64,000 nt of DNA from Mytilus galloprovincialis (GCF_965363235.1 NC_134846.1:30948218-31012217); one strand, 5' to 3'. Shown: positions 21,330 to 32,590, counted from the first letter of the stretch. Numbers and translations: made by a program. The notes: generated by a model not told the origin, from the sequence alone.

Positions 21330-21990
21330 TAGTCTGATAGCTACCAGAATTAAAACAACAGAAATTTTAAACAAATCAAATATGCTGCTTTATGCAGCTT
21401 TGATTGTCATTTATGCAACTTAGTCAACTATGTCAACTTAGTTCCAATATTTAAGGCAATGCAACAGGAAAAAAATATAAAGATTACTATTTCCAAAAAA
21501 CTTACTCGGCATGGTTCACCTGTCATGGTAATCATTATGTATCTGTTTGATTGACAGCTTAGCTTTTACAACAATGCCATGTGACAGTCAATTTCTAAAG
21601 TTTATGCGCAGATCGTGGAAAAAGGGTCCATCAAAAGCTTCGTTGACATAAATGTTAGAGATATTATAACCCATTCTGCGTAATTTGATACCGTATCTTG
21701 TATTTGATAACATACATGTCGGCTTGGATTTTTTTGTCGAAACGCCGAACTTTTCTCTTCAAGAGACAGCCTTCTTTTTTTCAGAGTAATTACCTGTCCC
21801 GAGCAATGCTTCGAGGGGTATAGTAACATAATGATACCTTCAATCCCTCTGTCTGTCCGTCGGTCTGTCCGTTCGTAACACTCCTGTTGGCACTCTTGAA
21901 CCTACATCCTTCAAGGAATTCTAAACATGAAACATGGCAAATGTATAACACAGCGATATGTTTTTTTTCACTTTCCATAATGAACTTTCC
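21330..21990. other. No gene recognised
   Basis: Around 21800-21870 there is a 'ctgtctgtccgtcggtctgtccgttcg' tract of the kind found at ends of high-copy bivalve repeats. Nothing else is supported. Confidence 0.35.
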
Positions 21991-21997
21991 AAGGAAA

Positions 21998-22135
21998 ATA
22001 AAATTGAGAATGGATATTGAAAATGTGCCAAAGAGAAAACAACCCAAGCATAGAGCAGACAACAGCCGAATGCCATCAATTGGTCTTCAATGCAGCGAGA
22101 AACTCCCCCACACGGAGGCGTCCTTCAGCTGGCCA
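21998..22135 (-). mobile_element. 3'-end fragment of the RT element
   Basis: The complement of 'aaattgagaatgg' up to 'ggcgtccttcagctggcc' matches the terminal ~140 bp of the copy ending at 46497. It is diverged, so old. Confidence 0.65.
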
Positions 22136-22139
22136 AGTT

Positions 22140-23150
22140 TTCAAACTACTTTTCTTGATAGGTTATGGCACACACAACACAGATCATTCATTGAAAAAAA
22201 GAAAAGCTGGGTTATCAATAAGACAACAAAAAGTAAAGCCCTTACTCATTTTAAAGGCAATCAAATAAAATAACTCCCAGAACGATCTGATAATCAGATA
22301 ATCATGGTATTTTAATATGCTCAAATATTAGAAAAACATTACAAACTTCATGTATATATATACACCTAATTTACTGAACTTGTACAAGGTCCTTTATCTT
22401 TGATAAAATTTATCCTTTTTGAGAATATATATGTTAAAAAACTCATTTTCCCGTATACTCTTTGAACGCCATGTTAACAATTTGGTTGACCACAGAAACT
22501 CGTTTTGCACGAAATCATGAAACATTTGTAACTGTATATCGAGAGCCGCAGTGACCCCCTCCCCCCCCCCCCCCATTTTCAATTTTCCCATAAGAAATGC
22601 ATTAAAAATAATTATTCGACGTCCTTCAAATTCTCGCCCGCAAATTATCATTATTCAAGCCAGAAAATTTCAAAGTATATACCTGTGACCCATGCGAACA
22701 AAATTTGGCCTTTTTGTCTTGACAAGTGTATACTCTGAGTCTCGCTCGTGGAATACGCTATATTAAATAAATTTGAACTAAACGAAGAAAGGGAGACAAA
22801 CACAATTTTACAACGACCAAGTTAAGGTATATTACGTACGTCAAAATATACGATTTTTGTTTAATTCAGAAGTTAAATGGTCAACGGGAGATAACAATGA
22901 ACATATTTTTGAAATATTAAGGTTTGTTACGTTTAAGTACGTCAAAAACTTAAAATTCTCTATTATGACTCATTACTATATTATTTTAACTAAAATAGTA
23001 TGCTTTCGCATTTGGACGTATTTTGCAATAACTAATTTTAGTGACACTATTACATTGTATTCTATAGAAACAGCCAGGTTTTTTTTAAAGAAAAAAGTAA
23101 AACTCCGATTCTTTTTTAATATTTTGACATAATTTTGCTTTGCTCCAAGT
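22140..23150. other. No gene recognised; poly-C tract
   Basis: A run of C (about 22557-22573) lies in otherwise AT-rich sequence. Part of the right side (about 23090-23240) is homologous to 30780-30890 in inverse orientation. Confidence 0.35.
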
Positions 23151-23159
23151 ATTAATATG

Positions 23160-23600
23160 GTACTGTCCAACAGCAAACTGTTCATACATAATATATACAG
23201 TGACCAAATATATATTAACTTGACTTCAGAAGATGATACTAATAAAATTGAGAATGGAAATGGGGAATGTGTCAAAGAGACAACAACCCGACCAAATAAA
23301 AAACAACAGCAGAGGGTCACCAACAGGTCTTCAATGTAGCGAGAAATTCCCGCACCCGGAGGCGTCCTTCAGCTGGCCCCTAAAAAATGAATGATCTCAT
23401 GAATGTTGTTTTGGTACAAGAAAAGTTAACCTTTGGAAAAAAGGAAAAACATTTTCATAAATAAAGAGATAAACAGTTTCTTTATAGATGGTTAAATCTT
23501 GGCTATTTATTTTAGATATTCAAATTTTTAAAATCTTGTAATTGACTTAATTCATTTTTCTGCTTTATCAGCACATTTTATCAGTGAACGAATCGAACAG
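23160..23600 (-). repeat. Dispersed repeat R1, copy carrying an RT-element insertion
   Basis: On the minus strand this matches 30540-30870: 'cagccttgaactgttcgatt', 'aaagcagaaaaatgaattaa', 'gataaacagtttc' complement, 'cttgtaccaaaacaac', then the insertion, then 'gtatcatcttctgaagtc'. The plus-strand copy lacks the insertion. Confidence 0.75.
23241..23387 (-). mobile_element. 5'-truncated RT-element 3' end, with empty site known
   Basis: About 145 bp corresponding to the last part of the RT element ('ggggccagctgaaggacgcc' to 'tccattctcaattttat', minus strand). The homologous uninterrupted site is at 30751-30775. Flanks carry similar ATTTT-rich words, compatible with a short target duplication. 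Confidence 0.8.
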
Positions 23601-23711
23601 TTCAAGGCTGATTTTTTTCACACAATTTTAGAAACACTTTGAGTATAAATATGCCACCATCTTGAAAACTTCTTAAATGTCCTTCCGAAATATCCGTTTC
23701 ACAGATAAAAG

Positions 23712-24063
23712 CGGGTATGTTCCTTGCGTTCCTTTTATCGCATCTACAATCCCGTCCATATTTCCGGAAGGTGACTTACCGAATTAGATTTATTGGACTT
23801 ATTAACGGGTTAATACGAACATGAGCAACCCGATGGGTGCCACGTGTGGGACAGGATCTGCTTACACATCCGGAACACATGAGATCATCCCTAGTTTTTG
23901 GTGGGGTTCGTGTTGCGCAGTCTGTTTTTATGTTATGTTTTGTGTACATGTACTAAATTAATGTTTGTCTGTTTGTCTTTTTTTAGCCTTGACGTTTTGA
24001 GTTTATTTGTGACTTATGAGTTTGAATGTCCCTTTGGTAACTTTCACTTCTCTTTTACAGTTT
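23712..24063 (+). repeat. High-copy bivalve-type repeat 'gggacaggatctgcttac'
   Basis: From 'gggtatgttccttgcgttcc' via 'acaatcccgtccatatttcc', 'gggtgccacgtgtgggacag', 'atccctagtttttggtgggg' to 'gagtttgaatgtccctttgg'. I recognise this order as a common mussel repeat. The frame 23898-24215 overlaps it and is not a gene. Confidence 0.6.
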
Positions 24064-24572
24064 ATGCATATTTATTTTCTAGATACATTATCTTACGTGT
24101 GCTCACTTCTATTGAAATTGCTATTCGGTCTAATCGAAGTATTCGATCCATTTATATGTACATGTACGTTCCTGTCAAGTTATGTATTATAAATAACGAT
24201 GTGTTCCCTAATTGAGTAATTGTTGGATTGTTGCTGCATATTACAGTGAGATTGTAGAACAGTTAAGAGATAATTTTTCCAGATTTTATTGTTTGAAACT
24301 TGTTCGCATGCAATCATCTATAATGTGTGAAAATATCGCGCAAATGAAGCTTAATTGACACCAACCAAACAAAGAATTTCGCCAAAACCGCTGCTGGGAG
24401 TGCGAGGCGAAGGTCGTCCTTGCGCTTTGAGATGAGGAACACCGAAAAAAACACCTTTCCCTTTGCTTTTGATTGTTTCTTCTTGCGCTTGGAAGTGTTT
24501 GATTTCATAAATGTTACACATGCACCATGTCTAATAAAAAAGAGTAAAAGTTAAAATACATTTTAATTTTGT

Positions 24573-24578
24573 TTTATT
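24573..24578 (-). promoter_or_regulatory. Polyadenylation signal AATAAA
   Basis: Lies about 70 bp past the stop of the secreted-protein gene on the same strand, within a normal distance. Confidence 0.55.
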
Positions 24579-24643
24579 CATAAATTTTGATCAACAAAAG
24601 GTCAAAAATTTAAATGATAACTTGATGTATTCAGTTCCATATT

Positions 24644-25156
24644 TTAATTTTTGTCTATGAAAAAACGCCCTTCTGGACCGACAGCATCTTTACACCCGTA
24701 CATAGTACCGATATAGTCGTTTTTCATACACATGTGCCTGTCAGGCCATTTCTTTGGAAATAATGCGTATTCTTCTTCGGAAACTTTCTGGATCTTCCAC
24801 TGGCCTTCCATACCTGGCCATGTTTTTGTTGACTGAATCAAACCTTCTGGTGTATCCGTCATGTAAACATACCATTCTTTCCATCTCTTTGATGTAATGT
24901 AGAAATATGGTTCGTTTGCGTTGATGCGTTCAAAATGAAATTTGTTGTGATCACCGAGATGTGTGGAGCTGTGACTCCCATGCAGTTAACCTTTTGCATC
25001 AGACCCCATTACTACATACCAATAAGGCCATTTTTCAGGACGTAAGGTAAAAGAGGACGCTGTACAAACATCTTCTTCGAGGAAGTCAAGGTCGTCTGAT
25101 TCGACTGATAGTACGAACAATGTTACAACTGCGAGAATGAGTATTCCTCTAGCCAT
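24644..25156 (-). pseudogene. Secreted protein with Trp-rich repeats, one in-frame stop
   Basis: Start ATG at 25156: MARGILILAVVTLFVLSVES is a classical signal peptide, so the product would be secreted. A splice acceptor (ttataatttcag) sits about 20 bp before the ATG, implying an intron in the 5' leader. The frame is 170 codons to TAA at 24644, but codon 57 (24986-24988) is TAA. Downstream the same frame continues without shift. Three similar segments follow each other: RPEKWPYWYVVM, SKRWKEWYVYM and FPKKWPDRHMCM, the last with a GCKDAVGPEGRFF end. Such repeats recall beta-trefoil-like secreted proteins of molluscs, but I cannot name the family. The single stop suggests a recent pseudogene, a null allele or a sequencing error. 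Confidence 0.7.
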
Positions 25157-25199
25157 TATGTGTGCCGGAAAAGCTGAAATTATAATGTAAACGTTAAAT

Positions 25200-25480
25200 T
25201 TGTTAACTTTTTTTTTAGAGGATATACAGATGTGGCACTTGAAAATCATAAGACCAATCATAGGAATTGCAAAAAAATATTAATAAACATTATACAGAAA
25301 AAAACTCAAAACTGAGTAACACAAACCCCACCAAAAACAGGTTATCCGGGAGGGAACATGTCATGCTCCACATAGTACAGGTACATCCGTTGTGTATTAA
25401 TGTCCAAGAGAAACAGTAAACAAACATTTAGAAGATCATCAAAACTAATGCAAATAGAGTTGAATATGAACTTTTAATTA
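25200..25480. other. Upstream region of the secreted-protein gene
   Basis: Holds the putative 5' leader intron; no promoter element could be fixed. Confidence 0.3.
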
Positions 25481-25484
25481 TATA

Positions 25485-26761
25485 TGTCGTGTACAAGTTG
25501 CGATTTTGTACAGGTTATAACATGTATAAAAATTGTGTACAGGTTATAACATGTACAAAAATTGTGTACATGTTATAATTTGTACAAGGCAAAAATACAA
25601 GTTATAACATGTACAAAAGTACCTCATCCATGTTTTAACATGTACAACATATTGCTTAAAAATGGTTTTAACTAGTACAAATATGTCAGAGACAGACATT
25701 ATTATTGACACAAACAGTGAAACTGATGGTGAGTTGAACGGTCATAATCAGCAGACAACAATGAACAAATCATTGAGTTAGAAACAGAAACAATGTTAAT
25801 TGAATTAAGTGATGTTAACATGGCTCATGAATCAAGTATCAATATGGCATCTACTTGTATACTTCTTTCTAAGATGGCGCTTTCTGGTGAAGATATTACT
25901 GCTGTCAATACTAATGAGGGTTTGTCTGAACTTTCAAATATTGAAATCAAGATTGCACCCAAGAGGGTTCTATCTCGCCAGCAGGTGCAAGGTGATACCT
26001 TGACAAAAAACTAAAAAAAAATAGATAAACTGTTTTCTCCAAAGGTGATAACATTCTGTTCATTGATAGGGCCCTGCCGATTTAAGAGAAACATGAAAGA
26101 CGTTGTGACGAATGTGAATGAACATGGCGGCTAAAAAATGGGTATTAAAGTTGGACAATTAAATGGATACTTGAGTAGAAACCAGGTTATTTTTTTTGCA
26201 AATGCAACTTTAAATGTGTCTAAAGTCCCAATGGGTGATATGAGTGTGAGAGATAATAGTGCGTAAGTTATCATTGAGTTGAGGGCAATGTTTTGTGCAT
26301 TGTCAGCATAAGAAAGACAGTTGTAAGTCTGGTTGTTGTAAATGTAGAAGAATGAAAGTTTTGTGCACCTCAAGGTGTCACATGTTACAGTATCTGTCTT
26401 GCAGCAACAAGTACAAAAAACTTGTTTCTAAAATCTATGAAAGTGTAGTATTTTAAGATGCTGTAAATAATGCACCTTTTCTTGCTTTTAATTGTTGTTC
26501 TTTAATATTAAATAAATATCAATCGTGCATGTATATTCTGCTTAATTATTATTTTCAAATTTTGAACAGATTAAAACCATTTTTAAGCAATATTTTATAC
26601 AGGTTATAACATGTACGAGGTACTTTTGTACATGTTTTAACATGTACGAGGTACCTTTGTACATGTTTTATAACTTGTATTTTAGCACTGTACAAATTAT
26701 AACATGTACTATATTTTTGTACATGTTATAACCTGTAAAAAATTGCAACTTGTACACGACA
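25485..26761. mobile_element. DNA transposon derivative with GTTATAAC terminal arrays
   Basis: Inverted ends TGTCGTGTACAAGTTGC (25485) and its near-complement (ending 26761), flanked by TATATA on both sides (25479-25484 and 26762-26767; ambiguous because self-complementary). Each end carries several repeats of 'tacaggttataacatgtac' over about 220 bp. The arms run to 'tgcttaaaaatggttttaa' (25654-25672) and its complement at 26574-26592. The ~900-bp middle has broken coding sequence, including a Cys-rich tail, so this looks like an internally deleted copy of an autonomous element. Confidence 0.8.
26287..26425 (+). pseudogene. Cys-rich (CXC-like) tail of a degraded element protein
   Basis: In one forward frame: CFVHCQHKKDSCKSGCCKCR, then RMKVLCTSRCHMLQYLSCSN. 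The spacing (GCxCR, five to six residues, CTSRC, then CSN) resembles the CXC/tesmin-like Cys clusters found at C termini of some invertebrate transposon proteins. A second short frame upstream (25793-26014: LSELSNIEIKIAPKRVLSRQ) could belong to the same protein. Too broken to classify the transposase. Confidence 0.4.
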
Positions 26762-26959
26762 TATATACCACACTAAATAAAAAAAAACAACATTTGAATT
26801 GTAGAAAAAGGCAACAAGTAAACAAACGAGATTGTGTCCATAAGACACGGATGCCACACCCGCACTATCATTTTTTTATGTTCAGTAGACCGTGAAATTG
26901 TGGTCAAAACTCTAAAAAGATCATACCGGTATCATGGGCAGCATGTGCCCGCCAGATGA

Positions 26960-27085
26960 TCATGTGGACTAAGTTTCAAGTTGGTTAGACTTCAATTTCA
27001 TCGTAAACTACCTTGACCAAAAAATTCAACCTAAAGCTGGACAGACGAACGGACGCACAGACCAAAAATCATAATGCCCCTTTAG
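26960..27085 (+). repeat. Dispersed repeat ending in GGACAGACGAACGGAC
   Basis: Same series as 6710-6880: 'actaagtttcaagttggtta', 'aaactaccttgaccaaaaaa', 'gctggacagacgaacggacg', 'ataatgcccc'. Confidence 0.65.
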
Positions 27086-27089
27086 TTGT

Positions 27090-27725
27090 TTTGTTCTGAA
27101 ATAACGCAGTATCATATACACACGAATTCACCGGCAATACCAAATTCGCGAAATTAGGACAGGAGAAGAAAAAAAAATCAGAACTAAATTCACTACTTTT
27201 GTATGTTGTATGAGAACATAATGTATTTTGTATCGATGTTTAAATTTAAAAAAAAACCGTGTTGCTATTTTATATATTTGAAAGGAAAACGTCATTGGTT
27301 CCATCGTGCGCTAAATGCATAAAACGAAATAAATCGAGGAGTCGAAAAGGAATAATGACAGGAGAAACACTATCATTTTAAGCCGTCTTAAAATGAAACT
27401 TTAACCCATAAAGATCAATTTCACCACGTTGGGGTTTTAATTTAAGTTTTTGCATTGGTCAATTGAAAATAAGAAAAGAGCCTTGTCATATCGTTTAATA
27501 TGTTACTCAATATAATACGAGCTCGCGGTGACAAAACGAAATCCCGGGATTTCTGTTTGTTTGCTGCCTATGGATGTAAGTAATTCGCTTTTTGATATAG
27601 CTATCAGATAAGTTTGATAAATAGTAAGAATAAATTATTCTAGTAAACATTTGGAACTTAAAACATTTTTTTAGTAGTTATATAGTAATTTTAGCTCTCT
27701 CTATCACATCATGGAGGACTTATGA
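27090..27725. other. No gene recognised
   Basis: 'tgcctatggatgtaagtaat' at about 27568 looks like a start codon followed at once by a donor site, but nothing supports an exon. Confidence 0.3.
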
Positions 27726-27737
27726 TAGATATATACA

Positions 27738-28060
27738 GGAAGATGTGTTATGAGTGCCAATGAGACAACTCTCCATTCAAGTCACAGTTTATAAAAGTAA
27801 ACCATTATAGGTCAAGGTACGGTCTCCAACACGGAGCTTTGGCTCACACCGAACAGCAAGCTATAAATGGCCACAAAAAAAATACTTGAAACGGGAAAAC
27901 CAACGGTCAAATATATATAAAAAAAATTAATGAGCGACGAGAAACACTTATCAACCATATTAACAAACGACAACTACTGAACATCAGATTCCTGACTTAG
28001 GACAGGTGCAAACAATTGCAGCGGTATTAAACATTTTAATGGTACAATGAAACATTAGTA
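27738..28060 (+). repeat. SINE-like family B, fullest copy
   Basis: 'ggaagatgtgttatgagtgcc', 'actctccattcaagtcacag', 'gtaaaccattataggtcaag', 'acaccgaacagcaagctata', then the core 'gattcctgacttaggacagg' and 'gcagcggtattaaac'. This copy serves as reference for the others. Confidence 0.75.
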
Positions 28061-28069
28061 TATCATCAC

Positions 28070-29160
28070 AACATAGAAAGACACACTATAAATATAAATT
28101 GGAATGGCTCATCTCAATCAAAGAACGTGTAAGTCAATCCTTAAACAGCCTGACAATGTCGTAAAACCCGGTACTGGATATAATACAAAAATACATCCGT
28201 TATCTAGTTCTGGCTTAGAAAGTGCCTGTCCTGATATTTTCACTGACGATTACAAGTAATAAGTAATTCAATTGTAATAAAATAAAAAGATAAAGCTTAA
28301 ACATTTACCTTCAAAATCATTTAAGTAAAAAGATTGTTACTTTTAATTTGAGTTTTTGAAATTTGATTTACATGTTTATGTGATTGCATGTTAAACGCGC
28401 ACATCGAATAAAAGCGTAAAAACTTACTTTTAGTTCGAATGAAGAACCATCTACCTTTTTCCAAATGCAAGTTGCATGTCTAAGTTGAATAATTTATACT
28501 AAAACTGTGTCCAATAGAAAGCAACAAAAACAAAATTCAGCCTTGAAGTGTGCACTAATAAACAGTACAGATAAAAGTGAAAAAAGTAATTTGATGGACT
28601 TTAAAAGTAGTGGCAGATTAAAATTGTGTTATAAAGTAGCAATGAATCTAACTTACAATATATTTTGAACACCTTTGACTGTTGTATAACTAGAATATAT
28701 CACTGAAATATATTATTGCAAAGAACTTGTAAAAGGAAGCACTTGCTATTTTTGCTATTTTGATTTTTATACATGACATAGAGCTTAAGAAATTCATGGT
28801 TTAACTTTTAGTACATAAACAAAAGAAAAAAAATACACTGGGGTCTAAATGAAGATACCGTATCGTTTAATCAAGGTTTAATCCTCCCTTGTCTACATAA
28901 GGAAATGCCTGTACCAAGTCAGACAGTTGTAAAATACAATAAAATATATGTCAATGAGTTCTCTACATATTTCTTTCAATTAAATCAATGTGTTATGATG
29001 GTCCTACGACCATCGTAGTTTGAACTGTCCAAAGATAGCTTTGTTTTACATCCTAAGACATGTCTCAGACACGTCATAAGACCATCCGAAATAACGTCAT
29101 AAGAACTATGTTAGGACATATCCTAGGTTACTTTCATTAACACGACCCATGGACTAGATA
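28070..29160. other. No gene recognised
   Basis: At 28990-29150, 'tcctacgaccatcgtag' and 'gacatatcctaggtta' suggest a decayed short element. Remaining sequence is AT-rich. Confidence 0.3.
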
Positions 29161-29165
29161 TAAAA

Positions 29166-29560
29166 AAGAAGATGTGGTATGATTGCCAATGAGACAACTG
29201 TCCACAAGAGACCAAAATGACACAGAAATTAATAACTATAGGTCACCGTACGGCCTTCAACAATGAGCAAAGCCCATATTGCATAAGCAGCTATATATAA
29301 AAGGCCCCGAAATGACAACGTAAACTAATACAAACGAAAAATCTAACGGCCTTGTTTATATAAAAAAATGAACGAAAAACAAATATGTAACAAATAAACA
29401 AACGACAACCACTGAATTACAGGCTCCTGACTTGGGACAGGCACATACATACATAATGTGGCGGGGTTTGACATGTTAGCGGGATCCCAACCCTCCCCAA
29501 CCTGGGACAGTGGTATAACAGTACAACATAAGAACGAACTATAAAAATCAGTTTAGAATT
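29166..29560 (+). repeat. SINE-like family A copy
   Basis: Complete from 'gaagatgtggtatgattgcc' through 'caggctcctgacttgggac' and 'atgtggcggggtttgaca' to 'aagaacgaactataaaaat'. Confidence 0.85.
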
Positions 29561-29583
29561 TATAAAATGCACAAAGAAATTAA

Positions 29584-29643
29584 TTAATTGCTGATAAATT
29601 GCTATATTTGCAACACATGCTATAGCAATTTATCAGCAATTAA
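29584..29643. repeat. Perfect hairpin, 23-bp arms, 14-nt loop
   Basis: Left arm begins ttaattgctgataaattgc (29584-29606); the right arm (29621-29643) is its exact complement. It sits just past a family A copy. Confidence 0.9.
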
Positions 29644-29764
29644 ATAAAAACTTTTCATCATAATATATATTATTGAATAATTCATTGATTTTTTTGTTGT
29701 TTGGTTACTTAGATACTTCAATATTTAGGTAGGCAACTGTTTCTTTGATTTTCTAAAGATGCAC

Positions 29765-30065
29765 TTGCATGCTTGCGCTGTCCTAATTTAGGAACCTCTG
29801 GCCTTTAATAGAAGTGTATGGTTATTGGAAATTTTCGTTCATCTATATGAGTTTAGTGCCACGTTCATTTTCTCTGAACTATTACACATTTTCGTTTAGG
29901 GGCCAACTGAAGCCCGCTTCCGGGTACGAGATTTTCCCGATGTGTTCATATAGTGTTGAAGACCAATTAGTAACCTTTGGCTATCTTCTGATCTTTGGCC
30001 TATTTGTTGTCTCTTTGATTCATTCCCTGTTTCAATTCTCAAAGTTTGGTTATGATCTATTGTAC
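29765..30065 (+). mobile_element. RT-element 3' end, old diverged copy
   Basis: 'gcgctgtcctaatttaggaa', 'cctctggcctttaat', 'cgttcattttctctgaacta', 'ggggccaactgaag', 'gtgttgaagacc', 'tttgttgtctctttgattca' follow the order of the copy at 46205-46497. The frame at 29814-30101 is not a gene. Confidence 0.65.
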
Positions 30066-30244
30066 ATGCAAAATATATATTCAAAGCCAAATATAAATTA
30101 GCCCTATTTTTTTGTTTACAACATTGTAAAGTCCAACATGGTGTAATAGGTTGAAGTAAATTTGTCCGTTTATTGAAATATTACATATATCCATCTCTTT
30201 AAAGTAATACACACGAGATATCGTTATAAAAATCAAACCATTTT

Positions 30245-30455
30245 TTATATAGATAAGACCGTTGGTTTCCCTGTTTGAAAGGTTTTACACTAGTAATTTT
30301 TGGGGCCCTTTATATTTTGCTGTTCGGTGTAAGCCTAGGCTCCGTGTGGAAGACCGTACCTTAACCTATAATGGTATACTTTTATAAATTTTGACTTGAA
30401 TGGAGAGTTGTCTCATTGGCACTCATACCACATCTTCCTATATCTATATAGTATA
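30245..30455 (-). repeat. SINE-like family B copy
   Basis: Complement of 'gtatgagtgccaatgagaca' at the right end through 'caaaatataaagggcccc' to 'ggaaaccaacggtctta' at the left. Confidence 0.75.
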
Positions 30456-30539
30456 TACTATTCTTAGTTATTGTACTTCGTGATAATTCATTTGAGACAT
30501 GTTTATATGTTTATTATGTGTCTAATAGTGTGTGAAAAA

Positions 30540-30870
30540 ATTCAGCCTTGCACTGTTCGGTTCGTTCACTGATAAAATGTGCTGATAAAGCAGAAAAATA
30601 AATTAAGTGAATTACAAGACTTGTCAAATTTGAATATTCAAAATGAATAACCGATTTAATCATCTATACAGATACTATTTATCTCTTCTTTATGAAAATG
30701 TTTTTCTTTCCCAAGGTCAACTCTTCTTGTAGCAAAACAATATTTATGAGATCATTCATATTTTGTATCATCTTCCGAATTCACGTTAATATAAAACTTT
30801 ATTTGGTTACTGTATATATTATGTATGTACAGGTTGCTGTTGAACAGTTTTTAGTGTCAGTCCAATATTT
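30540..30870 (+). repeat. Dispersed repeat R1, uninterrupted copy
   Basis: Homologous to 23160-23600 (inverse). It contains the empty site for the insertion described there. A further partial copy is at 18290-18395. Confidence 0.7.
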
Positions 30871-31404
30871 GGCGCAAAGCAAAATATGTCTTTATGTGCA
30901 AATTTATTATCAAAATCTTAGAAATGTTTCTGAGAAGGTATTTTTTTTCTGTAACAAATAAAGGCTGTTGTTTCTATAGAACATTTTCAAATTTGTTGTC
31001 TCAAAAATTAATTGTGGCAAGGAATTTTTTCTGTAGAATGGCTGTAGTTACTAAAACCAGTTATGTCTGTTTGTGATGCTCACAAAATTGTGTCAAAATG
31101 AAGTAACTATAAACACCTCTCATTCCTGATGGCAAATAACCTTAAATTATAATTTGAATAATTATTTTTGATCCCTCAAATAGTTTTCAGAGATACATCC
31201 AGACTATTGCATGTATATTTATATCACACCGCAATATACAAGGATACCAAGGCTTCAACGGATGTGAACGAAGGATTACATACTTACGAAAGCCGAGAAG
31301 GATCATTCATAATTCAGAATTCAAAACTCGCAAATCAAGAAATATAATCCTGTTTTATTGCAGTTGCAATCCAAACACTGCAAATATTGCCTTATTGATT
31401 TGAT

Positions 31405-31436
31405 CTGGGGGGTGGGGGGTGGGGGGGGGGGGAGAG
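31405..31436. repeat. G-run tract
   Basis: Four or more G-runs of six or longer (ggggggtggggggtggggg...) in an AT-rich context; a possible quadruplex. Confidence 0.8.
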
Positions 31437-31514
31437 ATATCGAGTGTCACTTCAATCCTTATTCGAAAGTTTTTCCTCTTTTCATGAGAAACTTGAGAAT
31501 CTTTCATAATATAA

Positions 31515-31650
31515 AAATAAGACGATGTGGTATGATTGCCAATGAGACAACGCTCCACAAGAGACCAAATGACTCAGAAATTAACAACTATAGATCACCG
31601 AACGGCCTTCATCAATGAGTAAAACCCCTATCACATAGTCAGCTATATTT
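31515..31650 (+). repeat. SINE-like family A 5' part
   Basis: 'aagacgatgtggtatgattg' to 'catagtcagctata', then abruptly the RT-element 3' region begins. Confidence 0.75.
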
Positions 31651-32115
31651 TATGATGGTATAATACTTAACCCTTAACAGGAGAGATTGTGCCTGTTATT
31701 TATATAATGAAGACATAATCTGTCAATCAGTTTAATTGAGTTCTGAAGCTGTCATGTCAGTAACTGCTAGTAGTCTGTTGTTATTTATGTATTATTGTCA
31801 TTTTGTTTATTTTCTTTTGTTTCCTATTCTGACATCGGACTCGGACCTCTCTTACACTGAGTTCTACTGTGCGTACTGTTGTGCGTTTGTTTTTTCTACA
31901 TTGGCTCGAGGTATAGGGGAAGGGTTGAGATCTCAAAAAACATGTTTAACCCCGCCGCATTTTTGCGCCTGTCCCAAGTCAGGAGCCTTTGGCCTTTGTT
32001 AGTCTTGTATCATTTCTAATTTTTGTTTCTTGTGTATAATTCGGAGTTGAGTATGACGTCCATTATCACTGAACTAGTATACATATTTGTGCAGGGGCCA
32101 GCTGAAGGACACTTC
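31650..32115 (+). mobile_element. RT-element 3' region, partial
   Basis: From 'tatgatggtataatacttaa' to 'gggccagctgaaggacac', corresponding to about 45910-46370 of the larger copy. It includes the shared core (31940-31995). The last ~130 bp of the element are missing. Confidence 0.8.
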
Positions 32116-32335
32116 CGTACCAACAACGCACTGAACTGACTGAAAAGCTGCTGAACAAATATTGAATAACTAAAATCATCATGTCTAAACACTAGTTAAT
32201 TTACAACTAGAAAATATCTGAAAAATATCTCAACTTTGAAGAACATTTAACGATTATAGTGATAGGATGAAGTTAAGATCAAAATGATCATTTCATAAAA
32301 ACATGAAAAAATGCATTTACGTGTGATTACAATGG

Positions 32336-32590
32336 GGGTCGTCCCGATAGTCCGACACGCATTAGTCCGACACTCGATAGTGCGACACTCAATAGTCCGA
32401 CACTCGATCATTTTCCACTACCTTGAAAAAGCCATTTAAAAAAGGGGTGTGTCTGTGTTCCCAACCCAAGGTACATGTCCCGATACAAATGCATTGATAA
32501 AAGGGGGTCCAACCCACGACCCCCCCCCCCCCCCCACACACACACATGAGGTCGAGGTGAGATATACCCTTTTAGACAAACGTGTATATA
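32336..32590 (-). repeat. GTGTCGGAC-repeat element, truncated copy
   Basis: Complement contains four units of 'gagtgtcggactat', then 'tttttcaaggtagtgg', 'gttgggaacacagac', 'caatgcatttgtatcggg' and 'acctcgacctcatg'. It matches 43180-43730 and is cut by a family A copy at 32590. Includes a run of C at about 32519-32535. Confidence 0.8.

Noticed and set aside
23898..24215. 105-codon frame rich in Phe, Leu, Tyr and Cys
   Set aside because: Mostly covered by a high-copy repeat that often shows such frames.
24314..24508. Lys-rich 64-codon minus-strand frame (SKRKKKQSKAKGK), considered as a histone-like fragment
   Set aside because: No histone-fold or tail motif in the right order, no partner exon, and it lies past the polyadenylation signal of the next gene.
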